A stretch of DNA of 64,000 nt, taken from contig NZ_SLUI01000001.1 of the NCBI RefSeq assembly GCF_004339805.1, positions 248,001 to 312,000 on the forward strand. Reading direction: 5' to 3'. Below are positions 1-7,137 of this stretch, in pieces. The notes beneath the pieces are model-generated. The model was given only the letters and a program-made list of their open reading frames with translations, was not told the DNA's origin and searched no databases. A program made the position numbers and the translations under genes. This DNA is from Anaerospora hongkongensis (lineage in GTDB: Bacteria; Bacillota; Negativicutes; Sporomusales; DSM-15969). Numbering within the stretch: the stretch's first letter is position 1; the number at the start of each line of letters is the position of its first letter.

Positions 1-1503
1 TTCCTCGTCATCCTTGTCCTGCTTACTTTTATTATGAATGATCTCCAGCCGGTCATTATCCTTTGGCCTCAATGCTGCCGGCCGCAGCAGTTTACTCGGA
101 ATGGGCAGACGGAATAGCACGCCCCGCATTGCCTTAAGGTTCAAAGGAAGCGCCGGCCACAAATAGGATACACCGAAGGATTTTGTAAATCCAAAAATCA
201 ACAGTACCGCAGCCAGACCACCAATTAAACCCGGCAGCTTAAACAACATAACCAGCGCAATTAATACAATGCGGAAAAACCGCATCGCCAAAGCCAGTTC
301 AACGCTTGGCGTAGCAAAGGTTCCAACTACTGACACTGCTGTGTAAAAAATCGTTTCATTACCAAACAGTCCAACCTTTGTAGCAAAATCACCCAGCATA
401 AATGCGCCAATAAAGCCAAGTGCCGTTGACTGTGCCGCAGGAACATGCACAGTTGCCATTCTTACCATCTCGACGCCAATTTCGGCCAGCAGGAATTGCA
501 AACCTAATGGAATAATCCCTGTGTCCTGAGGACCGAGGAATGCCAGTGTTTCCGGCAGCAGCTGCCGTTGTAAAACTAACGCCAGCCAGACAGGCGGCAG
601 TAGTAAAGAGAATAAAACAGCTCCCAGACGAACCAAGCGTAAAAATGTACCGGTAATTACATTTTGACGGTATTCTTCCACGTGCTGGACGTGGTGCCAA
701 AATGTAGTCGGCAAAATCATAATATCCGGGGATGTATCAACTACAAGACAAACATGACCTTCCAAGAGATGCACTGCAGCTACATCGGGCCGTTCTGTAT
801 ACCGCACCTTCGGCAGGGGATTCCACTTATTGCCGCCTACGATAAATTCCTCAATTGCTTTTTCCGCCATTGGAACACCATCGATATCGATATTGTTCAG
901 CCGTCTCTTCACTGTCTCTACTAACTTGGGATTCGTAATATCTTTAATATAGCAAACAGCAATATCGGTTTGCGACCGGATGCCGACTTTGGTAATTTCA
1001 CAGCGCAGATTAGGGTCACGCAGCCGCCGCCGGATCAGTGCCGTGTTAAAAACAATGGTTTCAACAAAAGAATCCCGTGAACCACGGGTAACTTTTTCTA
1101 TATTCGACTCTGATGGTGACCGGGACGGATAGGCCCTGGCATCAATCACCAGCACCTGAGCCGCTCCGTCGACGAAAAACAGCATTTCACCAGACAACAG
1201 GCTGGTCACTGCGTCATTCATGTCATCCAACTGTTTTGTCTGCGTGTGAACCGCCCTAGTATAAAACAGCTTTTGCAGCGTATTCATTGATAAATCTTGA
1301 GGATCAACGGCAACCATTTCTGTAAACAAATCAGCAATTAACAAATCATTCGTCATGCCATTAATTGTAAAAGAAGCTGCCCGTTTATGCCCGATACGAA
1401 ATTCGCGAAACATGACATCAAAAGTCTCTCCTATCCCCAGGAGATCCTTTAAATAATTAATATTTTTATCAATATCTTTGTCAATTTTTCGTTTTTCTGC
1501 CAT
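1..1503 (-). CDS. spoVAF: Stage V sporulation protein AF (GerA-type membrane protein), 3' end cut off
   Basis: Translation from the ATG at 1503 gives 501 codons without a stop, so the gene runs off the left edge of the window. The soluble N-terminal half is followed by several hydrophobic segments, starting around residue 290 (GTFLRLVRLGAVLFSLLLPP), as in the GerA spore-germination receptor A-subunit family to which SpoVAF belongs. SpoVAF acts in the inner spore membrane with the other SpoVA proteins during germination; this role comes from family knowledge. The B. subtilis protein is about 490 residues, so only a short tail is missing. The start overlaps the end of spoVAEA by 23 bases and has a GGAG ribosome site 11 bases upstream, indicating translational coupling. 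It is the last visible gene of the spoVA operon. Confidence 0.93.
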   Translation of the reverse strand, partial: MAEKRKIDKDIDKNINYLKDLLGIGETFDVMFREFRIGHKRAASFTINGMTNDLLIADLFTEMVAVDPQDLSMNTLQKLFYTRAVHTQTKQLDDMNDAVTSLLSGEMLFFVDGAAQVLVIDARAYPSRSPSESNIEKVTRGSRDSFVETIVFNTALIRRRLRDPNLRCEITKVGIRSQTDIAVCYIKDITNPKLVETVKRRLNNIDIDGVPMAEKAIEEFIVGGNKWNPLPKVRYTERPDVAAVHLLEGHVCLVVDTSPDIMILPTTFWHHVQHVEEYRQNVITGTFLRLVRLGAVLFSLLLPPVWLALVLQRQLLPETLAFLGPQDTGIIPLGLQFLLAEIGVEMVRMATVHVPAAQSTALGFIGAFMLGDFATKVGLFGNETIFYTAVSVVGTFATPSVELALAMRFFRIVLIALVMLFKLPGLIGGLAAVLLIFGFTKSFGVSYLWPALPLNLKAMRGVLFRLPIPSKLLRPAALRPKDNDRLEIIHNKSKQDKDDEE

Positions 1504-2080
1504 ATTGCACGCCACTCCGTTTTAAAACCTCTTCTATTGCTTTGCGCGTTACCGGAGCTCCTTTATCAATACTGTCTGCTTCTTTCATTTTGCCGATATC
1601 GCCAACACCAATAATAAAAGGGATTTCCATATCATTCAATACATCTACTGTATCCCCGGTTATGATCATTTCATCATCTTCCTTGTGTACGCCTACCCGG
1701 CCATTTTTATCGACCGATGAGGCCACGAGGTCACCATCGCCGCAAACACACGCATCTACCTTTACACCTTGAATACCAGTGGTATTGGATGCAACAGCCA
1801 CAGCGCCAAGAACTTGTACATCAGGATGATTTGCTACATATTCCATAGCAGTCTCGCCCTGGGCTTTACCGGGTTTGCCCCTGTCATCAAACATAACCAA
1901 AACAGGATCATAGGGAACTTCCTTTAACAAATGAACAATTTCTTCGCCCGAAATTGGAGTTGGGTTTCCACCTGAAGCGGAGATACATCGTAAGCCTAGC
2001 TCACTCGCAATGCTTTCAACAGCATGCTGCGCACACCTGTCACCATCAGTAATTAAAACCACTTTAACTGGCTGTGGCAT
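1481..2080 (-). CDS. spoVAEA: Stage V sporulation protein AE, soluble type (SpoVAEa)
   Basis: A 199-residue soluble protein matching the length (about 200 residues) and position of SpoVAEa, between the membrane SpoVA genes and spoVAF. It has an alternating strand/helix pattern beginning PVKVVLITDGDRCAQHAVES and includes FDDRGKPGKAQGE and PFIIGVGDIGKM segments that I recognise from this family. The family is soluble, encoded in spoVA operons, and lies on the spore inner membrane surface; its biochemical activity is not known. It follows the Q/N-rich gene by 12 bases and overlaps spoVAF by 23 bases. Confidence 0.9.
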   Translation of the reverse strand: MPQPVKVVLITDGDRCAQHAVESIASELGLRCISASGGNPTPISGEEIVHLLKEVPYDPVLVMFDDRGKPGKAQGETAMEYVANHPDVQVLGAVAVASNTTGIQGVKVDACVCGDGDLVASSVDKNGRVGVHKEDDEMIITGDTVDVLNDMEIPFIIGVGDIGKMKEADSIDKGAPVTRKAIEEVLKRSGVQYGRKTKN

Positions 2081-2092
2081 ATCTTCACCTCA

Positions 2093-2650
2093 TCATTTGT
2101 TGGTATTTTCTTGATCCAGTAAATTGCTGATTTTATCAGCAATTTTTTCACTTTCGCTGATGACCTGCTTTAGTTTTGTTAAACTGTTTTCCAGCTCATT
2201 CGCCAGTTCATACTGAGCTTGCGCCAATACCTGCGCAGCAGTTTGCACGGCTGCAGTTCCCTGTTTGTTACCTGCCTGCCCTTGCTGAGATTGATTTTGC
2301 TGTTTATTTTGCTTAGGAGCAGTTTTTTCTTGCGCGTTATTTTGCAATAACTGACTAAACAAGCTTTGCAATTCCTGTGACTGCATCACCTCTGATTGCT
2401 GAGTATCTTGCGTATCGGACTGATTGGACTGACCGCCGGACTGATTTGAGGAGTTGGGTGGCGCTTGCCCCGCAGTAGCCTGATTGGAATTTTGTTGATT
2501 TTGGTTCTGGCTCTGGCAGTTTTGTCGTTGTTTAAGCTGCTCGGTTATTTCCTGCAATAGCATTACAATTTTCTGATCATCTTGTCCGCCGCCTGTTTCA
2601 TTATTCTGCTGGCCGGTCTGATCAGCTCGGCCTTGAATACGTCTGGCCAT
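2093..2650 (-). CDS. Glutamine/asparagine-rich protein in the spoVA operon, function unknown
   Basis: A 185-residue protein with a strong ribosome site (AAGGAGG) before its ATG. Residues about 40-135 are low complexity and dominated by Q, N and S (for example QSQNQNQQNSNQ). The flanks are ordered: an N-terminal helix (QKIVMLLQEITEQLKQRQ) and a C-terminal amphipathic helix of about 45 residues (LANELENSLTKLKQVISES) that looks coiled-coil. There is no signal peptide or membrane segment. I do not recognise a family. It sits between the M50-like membrane gene and spoVAEA with short gaps, so it is probably co-transcribed and made in the forespore. A coat, matrix or assembly role is a guess only. 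Confidence 0.85.
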   Translation of the reverse strand: MARRIQGRADQTGQQNNETGGGQDDQKIVMLLQEITEQLKQRQNCQSQNQNQQNSNQATAGQAPPNSSNQSGGQSNQSDTQDTQQSEVMQSQELQSLFSQLLQNNAQEKTAPKQNKQQNQSQQGQAGNKQGTAAVQTAAQVLAQAQYELANELENSLTKLKQVISESEKIADKISNLLDQENTNK

Positions 2651-2667
2651 CTACCGATTCCTCCTTA

Positions 2668-3057
2668 TTAAAAAAAGTGCCAAATGTTTACCAGAAAAGA
2701 AAGTATCGCCATTCTAAGATTAATTACGGCAAAACTGCTTGTCAAAACAGCACAGGGATTGAGGAGATTACCTGTCCTCTCCCGTTCAATGCCCCCGACA
2801 GTAGCGCTTACCATGTAATTAACTAATGGTCCGCTTAAGACAATCAAGGCATTTTTTAAAACAGAATTTAAATTACTAACATCCGCTGTGCCAAAAGCCC
2901 CTGCTGCAACAATTGTCTCAATATTGCCGTGCAAAAAAAGTGCCATTAAGACTCTGCCCATATCGTGAATGATAGCTGCTCCCAAAACCAGGTGGGGATA
3001 ACGCAGCCCGATCAAACATATGGTCATGGTTAAACCAATCATATCAACTGCCAGCAT
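2668..3057 (-). CDS. Small membrane protein resembling a degenerate M50 metalloprotease
   Basis: A 129-residue, very hydrophobic protein with about four membrane segments. It is not a standard SpoVA subunit. Two stretches recall site-2-protease (M50) folds: AIIHDMGRVLMALFLHG lines up with the HExxH zinc helix (IHEMGHvL), and ALIVLSGPLVNYMVSA resembles the AGPLxN helix; AVINLRMAILSFL could match the third core helix. The zinc motif is broken (E to D and the second H to R), so I infer a non-catalytic relative or a coincidental likeness. It starts 9 bases after spoVAE stops, with GGATAGGG as a ribosome site, so it belongs to the spoVA operon. Function unknown. Confidence 0.82.
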   Translation of the reverse strand: MLAVDMIGLTMTICLIGLRYPHLVLGAAIIHDMGRVLMALFLHGNIETIVAAGAFGTADVSNLNSVLKNALIVLSGPLVNYMVSATVGGIERERTGNLLNPCAVLTSSFAVINLRMAILSFLVNIWHFF

Positions 3058-3065
3058 GTGACACC

Positions 3066-3419
3066 CTATCCTTTGGGATTAAATAACAACGCCATGGTAA
3101 AACCAAAAATAACAGCAGCCATTATGCCTACTGCCGTTGCTTTTAATGCTCCGCTGAAAATGCCCAGGAAACCAACTTTATCGACTTCCTCAATTGTTCC
3201 GGAAACTAATGCATGGCCGAAGCCGGGCAGAGGTACCGAAGCACCGGCTCCCGCCAAATCAACAAGCGGCTGGTAAAGACCCAGACCGCTTAATACACCA
3301 CCTAAGACGACAAATAAAACTAAAACATGTGCAGGAGTTAAAGGAGTCAAATCCATTAATAATTGGCCGATAACACAAATCAATCCGCCAATTAAAAATG
3401 CCATCAGATACATTTGCAT
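3066..3419 (-). CDS. spoVAE: Stage V sporulation protein AE, membrane type (SpoVAEb)
   Basis: An integral membrane protein of 117 residues with three to four hydrophobic segments (MYLMAFLIGGLICVIGQLLM, then VLVLFVVLGGVLSGLGLYQP). It is paralogous to SpoVAC: both carry the GGLICxxGQ and GxGxxVPxxGF motifs. Together with SpoVAC and SpoVAD it forms the channel for Ca-dipicolinic acid uptake into the forespore and release at germination. A longer reading frame reaches 3521, but the ATG at 3419 has an AAGGCGGTG ribosome site, lies 13 bases after the spoVAD stop, and gives the family length of about 116 residues, so I chose it. Confidence 0.93.
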   Translation of the reverse strand: MQMYLMAFLIGGLICVIGQLLMDLTPLTPAHVLVLFVVLGGVLSGLGLYQPLVDLAGAGASVPLPGFGHALVSGTIEEVDKVGFLGIFSGALKATAVGIMAAVIFGFTMALLFNPKG

Positions 3420-3432
3420 GGAGACACCGCCT

Positions 3433-4443
3433 TCATTGTTCAATTGAAACCGCATGGGCAATACAGGGAATGGATTCTTTTTGCTGATAGGAGGTGGGGC
3501 TATGCAAGCTGCCTGTTCCAATCAGCAAAATCTTTTTCAGGTCTCCCTGCCGGAGCAGCGGGTAAAGATAGCTGGCAAAGACAATTCCTGAGCTGGCACA
3601 CCCACTGGCGCCCGAATGTGTATCCTGATCTTCGCGGTAGATCATACAGCCACAGTCTTCATAATTAGCCGATACATCTACCCCTTTTTGCTGCATCATA
3701 TCAACAACCAGCTGTTTCCCGACTTTCCCCAAGTCTCCGGTATAAATCATGTCATAATAATCTGGTGTTCGCCCGGTATCATTCAGGTGATTCCACAACG
3801 TATCAACAGCTGCCGGCGCCATTGCCGGTCCCATAATATTAGGGTCTTTAATCCCTAAGTCAATAACACGGCCTACAGTAGCTGCCGTTACTCGCGGCCC
3901 GGTGCCATTGGCAGTTACGACTGCCGAACCGGACCCGGTTACAGTCCATTGTGCTCCTGGCGGCCGCTGCACTCCCATTTCTGTTGGAAAACGATATTGC
4001 CGCTCTGCTGCATCATGGTGACTGGATACTGCAACCGCTACCTTTTGAGCGAACCCTCCGTCAATAAGCGTAGAGCCAATCAACAAGCTTTCCGCTAACG
4101 TTGAACACGCCCCATATAAGCCTAAAAACGGACGCCCTAATGACCGCATGGCAAAATGCGTAGCCATTAATTGATTCAACAAATCGCCAGCTAATATATA
4201 ATCAACATCTTCCAACGTACTATTGTCTTTTTCAACCGCCTTGCGAACAGCCCATTCAATCATATACGATTCACATTTTTCCCAGCTGGCGTAACTATGG
4301 ATATTATCTTCCATCACATAATCAAAAAAGCCGGTTAGAAGACCTTCTCCCTCCATCGGCCCTACGATGGCCGCAGTGCTCGTAATGACAGGGGGTTGTT
4401 CAAAGCGAATACTTTGCAGTCCTAATTTTTTTTTCATTTCCAT
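3433..4443 (-). CDS. spoVAD: Stage V sporulation protein AD
   Basis: A 336-residue protein matching the length of B. subtilis SpoVAD (338). It has a thiolase-like fold (ketoacyl synthase III relatives), with the segment FLGLYGACSTLAESLLIG at the place of the thiolase nucleophile helix and a C-terminal GTGSLHSPTSYQQ loop. SpoVAD binds dipicolinic acid directly and is essential for its uptake into the developing spore; the homologue lies on the outer face of the inner spore membrane. It lies 5 bases after spoVAC and is followed by spoVAE after 13 bases, as in other spoVA operons. Confidence 0.96.
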   Translation of the reverse strand: MEMKKKLGLQSIRFEQPPVITSTAAIVGPMEGEGLLTGFFDYVMEDNIHSYASWEKCESYMIEWAVRKAVEKDNSTLEDVDYILAGDLLNQLMATHFAMRSLGRPFLGLYGACSTLAESLLIGSTLIDGGFAQKVAVAVSSHHDAAERQYRFPTEMGVQRPPGAQWTVTGSGSAVVTANGTGPRVTAATVGRVIDLGIKDPNIMGPAMAPAAVDTLWNHLNDTGRTPDYYDMIYTGDLGKVGKQLVVDMMQQKGVDVSANYEDCGCMIYREDQDTHSGASGCASSGIVFASYLYPLLRQGDLKKILLIGTGSLHSPTSYQQKESIPCIAHAVSIEQ

Positions 4444-4448
4444 GCTCC

Positions 4449-4904
4449 TCAGTGCAATAACCAGTGTAGAAGTCCTATAATAAAAGCAGTTAACATGCCA
4501 TAGACCAAAACAGGCCCTGCAATAACAAACATCTTCGCCCCAATCCCAAAAATATAGCCTTCCCGCTTAAACTCCATAGCTGGTGCAACGATTGAATTTG
4601 CAAAACCTGTTATCGGGACAATGGAACCCGCTCCTGCCCGCTTGCCTAATTCATCATATATGCCTAACCCGGTAAAAAAGGCTGCCAAAAAAATAAGTAC
4701 CGCGCCTGTAGCACCGGCAGCATCTTTTTTCGCCAATCCGAAATCAGTAAAGGTATTCATGATAAATTGACCAAATGTACAAATTAAGCCACCAACAACG
4801 AAAGCCCATACAATATTTTTTAGAATTGGCGGCTTGGGTGTAGCCTGATCCACCTGTTTCTGGAAATCTTGTTCCACTTTATCTTGCTGTTGATTGCCTG
4901 CCAC
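4449..4904 (-). CDS. spoVAC: Stage V sporulation protein AC
   Basis: A 151-residue membrane protein with a short charged N-terminus and about four hydrophobic segments, including WAFVVGGLICTFGQFIM and the GAGSIVPITGFANS loop shared with SpoVAE. SpoVAC forms a mechanosensitive-type channel thought to release Ca-dipicolinic acid during germination. I chose the GTG at 4904 because an excellent ribosome site (GGGAGGTGG) lies just upstream of it; a TTG ten codons earlier has no such site. It is the first gene of the spoVA operon here. No spoVAA or spoVAB homologue lies upstream, unlike in Bacillus. Confidence 0.94.
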   Translation of the reverse strand: MAGNQQQDKVEQDFQKQVDQATPKPPILKNIVWAFVVGGLICTFGQFIMNTFTDFGLAKKDAAGATGAVLIFLAAFFTGLGIYDELGKRAGAGSIVPITGFANSIVAPAMEFKREGYIFGIGAKMFVIAGPVLVYGMLTAFIIGLLHWLLH

Positions 4905-4922
4905 TATTCCACCTCCCTGATT

Positions 4923-4951
4923 TATTTTTACCAATGCTGCAAAAATAATTC
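4923..4951 (-). promoter_or_regulatory. Possible sigma-F/sigma-G-type promoter of the spoVA operon
   Basis: On the minus strand a GAATT box (4947-4951) and a GGTAAAAATA box (4923-4932) are separated by 14 bases. The second box fits the sigma-F -10 pattern GGnrAnAnTw. The -35 is imperfect and the predicted leader would be only about 12 bases, so this is tentative. Confidence 0.3.
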
Positions 4952-4968
4952 ATTTGCCTGCCAAAGTA

Positions 4969-4993
4969 AAAGAGTGCCCCTGGGGCACTCTTT
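4969..4993 (-). terminator. Rho-independent terminator after the dodecin gene
   Basis: A perfect inverted repeat AAAGAGTGCCCC/GGGGCACTCTTT followed on the minus strand by TTTTACTTT, 8 bases past the dodecin stop codon. It separates the dodecin gene from the spoVA operon. Confidence 0.85.
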
Positions 4994-5001
4994 AAAACCA
5001 C

Positions 5002-5205
5002 TTAATTGTTAACGCTGAAAGCAACCTTCAAGTCCGCTTTGTATTCTGAGATACGGCCATTATCGATATTGGCTGTAAAATTAGTTACTTCAACACCAAG
5101 AATGTCATCCAGAGTTTTAGAAGCTTCCATTACCGCATTATCCACTGCGTCTGTCCAGTTGTGGCGGGATGTTCCTACCAATTCAATAACTTTTACAACA
5201 CCCAT
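5002..5205 (-). CDS. Dodecin family flavin-binding protein
   Basis: A 67-residue protein with the dodecin pattern: VVKVIELVGTSRHNWTDAVD at the N-terminus, a helix NAVMEASKTLDDILG, and two C-terminal strands. Dodecins form twelve-subunit hollow spheres in the cytoplasm that bind flavins and damp their reactivity. The ATG at 5205 was chosen because AAGGAGG lies 8 bases upstream; an upstream in-frame ATG at 5229 lacks a good site. It lies between sigF and spoVA but has its own terminator, so its link to sporulation is unproven. Confidence 0.9.
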   Translation of the reverse strand: MGVVKVIELVGTSRHNWTDAVDNAVMEASKTLDDILGVEVTNFTANIDNGRISEYKADLKVAFSVNN

Positions 5206-5253
5206 TCGTTCTGCCTCCTTGATTTTCATGATTGAGATTCAGTCCTATTTTGC

Positions 5254-5448
5254 TCAATTCACCCGCTCGTTATGCCACGTAATCAGCTGCTGAACAATAA
5301 ATTTCTCACCGATTGGCAGTAGATAAACTTGTTTTGCCCTGATCGGTGATTTTTTAGGACTCTCCCCTAGGTACAGCCAGGCTGCAGTACTGCCGATCAG
5401 CGTAAGAAGCGTTATAAACAAAAGAAATATGCATTTTCTTACTGCCAT
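5254..5448 (-). CDS. Small membrane-anchored protein of unknown function
   Basis: A 64-residue protein from the ATG at 5448, which has GAGGTG seven bases upstream. It has a positively charged start, one hydrophobic segment (CIFLLFITLLTLIGSTAAWL, the likely anchor or signal) and a short polar tail of about 35 residues. No family recognised. It lies directly downstream of sigF but beyond a terminator. The short gap contains CATACTA, which fits the -10 pattern of sigma-G promoters (CATnnTA), with no convincing -35. It may be an independently expressed sporulation gene. Confidence 0.65.
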   Translation of the reverse strand: MAVRKCIFLLFITLLTLIGSTAAWLYLGESPKKSPIRAKQVYLLPIGEKFIVQQLITWHNERVN

Positions 5449-5482
5449 GCATTTCACCTCAACGCTAGTATGCCCCTGACAC

Positions 5483-5510
5483 AAAAAAATAAGACCCCTT
5501 TATGGGGTCT
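5483..5510 (-). terminator. Rho-independent terminator overlapping the sigF stop codon
   Basis: Stem AGACCCC/GGGGTCT (5492-5498 with 5504-5510) with the sigF stop codon in its loop, followed on the minus strand by TTATTTTTTT. It ends the spoIIA operon. Confidence 0.85.
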
Positions 5511-6231
5511 CCATTAGTTGACGAATCAGCTTTAGCGCCTGTTTTTCAATACGCGATACCTGGACCTGCGAAACATTAATGATGGCTGCAATTTCAGCCT
5601 GCGTCTTATCTTCAAAAAAACGCAGCTGAATAACCAATTGCTCTTTAACCGGCAATCTGCTCATCACTTCTTTTAATGCTAAGTTATCGAAAAAAGTATT
5701 GTTAGGATCATCGGAACATTTAATCTGATCAAGCAGATGAATCGGATCTCCATCATCATGAAAGGCCTGCTCATATAAAGAGGCCGTTGGCTGCATCGCC
5801 TCAAGGGCGGATACAATTTCCTGCGGCGCCAGGGCTAATTCTTTGGAAACCTCCGTAATGGTAGGTTCACGTCCTAATACCCCTTGCAACTTCTCTTGCA
5901 TCCGGTGAACCTTGTAAGCTAATTCCTTCAGTGGACGGCTGACTTTGACGGGGTTGTCATCTCGCATAAATCGTTTGATTTCCCCCATAATCATCGGAAC
6001 AGCATAGGTAGAAAATTTGACACAAAAATTATAGTCAAAGCGCTCTATGGCTTTTATCAACCCGATGCAGCCAATCTGAAACAGATCGTCCCACTCGTAC
6101 CCTCGGTTCGTAAAGCGGTGTACAATACTACGCACTAAATTAATATTATGTTCTACAATCTCTTCTTTGGCTTCTTTGTCACCTTGCTGCGCCTTTTTGA
6201 TAAGTTCCCGTAGTTCTTCGTCACCTAGCAT
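5500..6231 (-). CDS. sigF: RNA polymerase forespore sigma factor SigF
   Basis: A 243-residue sigma-70 family protein. Region 2 contains YEWDDLFQIGCIGLIKAIERFD and FSTYAVPMIMGEIKRFMRDD; region 4 ends with the helix-turn-helix TQAEIAAIINVSQVQVSRIEKQ. Length and the preceding anti-sigma genes identify it as sigma-F, the first forespore-specific sigma factor, held inactive by SpoIIAB until septation. It is the third gene of spoIIAA-spoIIAB-sigF, starting 11 bases after spoIIAB. The stop codon lies within a terminator hairpin, so transcription ends here, unlike a simple read-through into spoVA. Confidence 0.97.
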   Translation of the reverse strand: MLGDEELRELIKKAQQGDKEAKEEIVEHNINLVRSIVHRFTNRGYEWDDLFQIGCIGLIKAIERFDYNFCVKFSTYAVPMIMGEIKRFMRDDNPVKVSRPLKELAYKVHRMQEKLQGVLGREPTITEVSKELALAPQEIVSALEAMQPTASLYEQAFHDDGDPIHLLDQIKCSDDPNNTFFDNLALKEVMSRLPVKEQLVIQLRFFEDKTQAEIAAIINVSQVQVSRIEKQALKLIRQLMETP

Positions 6232-6242
6232 GACATCCCCAC

Positions 6243-6674
6243 CTAATGTGAACTGTTGGCTACAAAGTTTTTTACCAAGCGCACCTTGGTTCCTTGACCG
6301 ACAGCCGATTCAATCTCCAACTGATCCATAAAGGATTCCATAAATACAAAGCCTAACCCCATTCGTTCGGGATCACTGGAATAAGCGGGCTGACGAGCCT
6401 GGTCAATGTCTGCAATACCGTGGCCATGATCTACAATAATAAATTCCAGCTTGTCCTCATATAGGTTCATCGTCACTTCAACTTGTCCGCTGGTCTGTGC
6501 ATAGCCATGGATAACAGCATTCGAAACCGCTTCTGATATCGCAACTTTAATGTCCTCTATTTCATTTAAGGTTAAATCCAGCTGCGCCGCAAAAGAAGCT
6601 GCAGTAATACGTGCAATCCCGACATTTTCCCCGAGACTGGGAAAAGACATTTTTAAGTGATTTTTCATTCCCAT
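6243..6674 (-). CDS. spoIIAB: Anti-sigma-F factor and serine kinase SpoIIAB
   Basis: A 143-residue GHKL-type ATPase/kinase. The N box is visible as ISEAVSNAVIHGY, followed by the G1 box DHGHGIAD and the G2 region RMGLGFVFMESF. It binds and blocks sigma-F and phosphorylates SpoIIAA on serine. The start at 6674 has AGGAGG eight bases upstream. It begins 10 bases after spoIIAA ends, in the conserved operon order. Confidence 0.97.
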   Translation of the reverse strand: MGMKNHLKMSFPSLGENVGIARITAASFAAQLDLTLNEIEDIKVAISEAVSNAVIHGYAQTSGQVEVTMNLYEDKLEFIIVDHGHGIADIDQARQPAYSSDPERMGLGFVFMESFMDQLEIESAVGQGTKVRLVKNFVANSSH

Positions 6675-6684
6675 TACTGTCCTC

Positions 6685-7026
6685 CTAAAAGCGGCTTAAC
6701 GCTTCAGTTTCGGTATCACAAAGTCCAATGATGCGAAACAGGCCGGATACTTCCAAGATACGGGCTACTTGTGGCTGCACATGAGCTGCCATCATCTGTC
6801 CACCAGCAGTGCTAATTCGTTTATAGCGGCCTAAAATTACCCCTAATCCGGAACTGTCAATAAAAGAGACATTTTCCAGATTGAGAAGAATATTCCTAAC
6901 GCCGCTCACATCGAGTGCATCATCGACCTGACGGCGGAATTCATCCGCGCCATGCATATCAAATTCACCTTCAATACGAACTAATAAAACGCCTTGCTTC
7001 ATATCCGTAAGTAACTTCAAACTCAT
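6685..7026 (-). CDS. spoIIAA: Anti-sigma-F factor antagonist SpoIIAA
   Basis: A 113-residue STAS-domain protein. The phosphorylation site is visible as SFIDSSGLGVILGRY, with the acceptor serine near residue 58 as in B. subtilis. Unphosphorylated SpoIIAA releases sigma-F from SpoIIAB. I chose the ATG at 7026 because it aligns with the family start (MSL...). The GGGAGG ribosome site lies unusually close to it, so this start is less certain than the identity. It is the first gene of the spoIIA operon. Confidence 0.96.
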   Translation of the reverse strand: MSLKLLTDMKQGVLLVRIEGEFDMHGADEFRRQVDDALDVSGVRNILLNLENVSFIDSSGLGVILGRYKRISTAGGQMMAAHVQPQVARILEVSGLFRIIGLCDTETEALSRF

Positions 7027-7050
7027 CCCTCCCAAACTAACATAATGTGG

Positions 7051-7079
7051 TTATTCTGTATAAGGAAATTTTTTCCTGC
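7051..7079 (-). promoter_or_regulatory. Sigma-H-like promoter of the spoIIA operon
   Basis: Reading the minus strand, GCAGGAAAA (-35, near 7071-7079) is followed after 12 bases by CAGAATAA (-10, 7051-7058). This closely fits the sigma-H consensus RnAGGAwww / RnnGAATww with normal spacing. B. subtilis spoIIA is transcribed by sigma-H, so the match is expected from the family. Confidence 0.65.
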
Positions 7080-7093
7080 TAATGGAAGCATAA

Positions 7094-7127
7094 AAGTAGC
7101 GTGAGAATAAAAATTCTCACGCTACTT
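7094..7127 (-). terminator. Terminator between dacF and spoIIAA
   Basis: A 15-base perfect stem (AAGTAGCGTGAGAAT with its complement) around an AAAA loop, followed by TTTTATG on the minus strand and placed 10 bases past the dacF stop. It separates dacF from the spoIIA operon. Confidence 0.88.
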
Positions 7128-7137
7128 AGTTCATGGA

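Noticed and set aside
3066-3521. SpoVAE beginning at 3521
   Set aside because: The extra 34 residues overlap spoVAD and do not resemble the family; the ATG at 3419 has the ribosome site.
5449-5483. CATACTA as a sigma-G -10 for the small gene at 5254
   Set aside because: No matching -35 box could be found at the right spacing; mentioned only in the gene entry.
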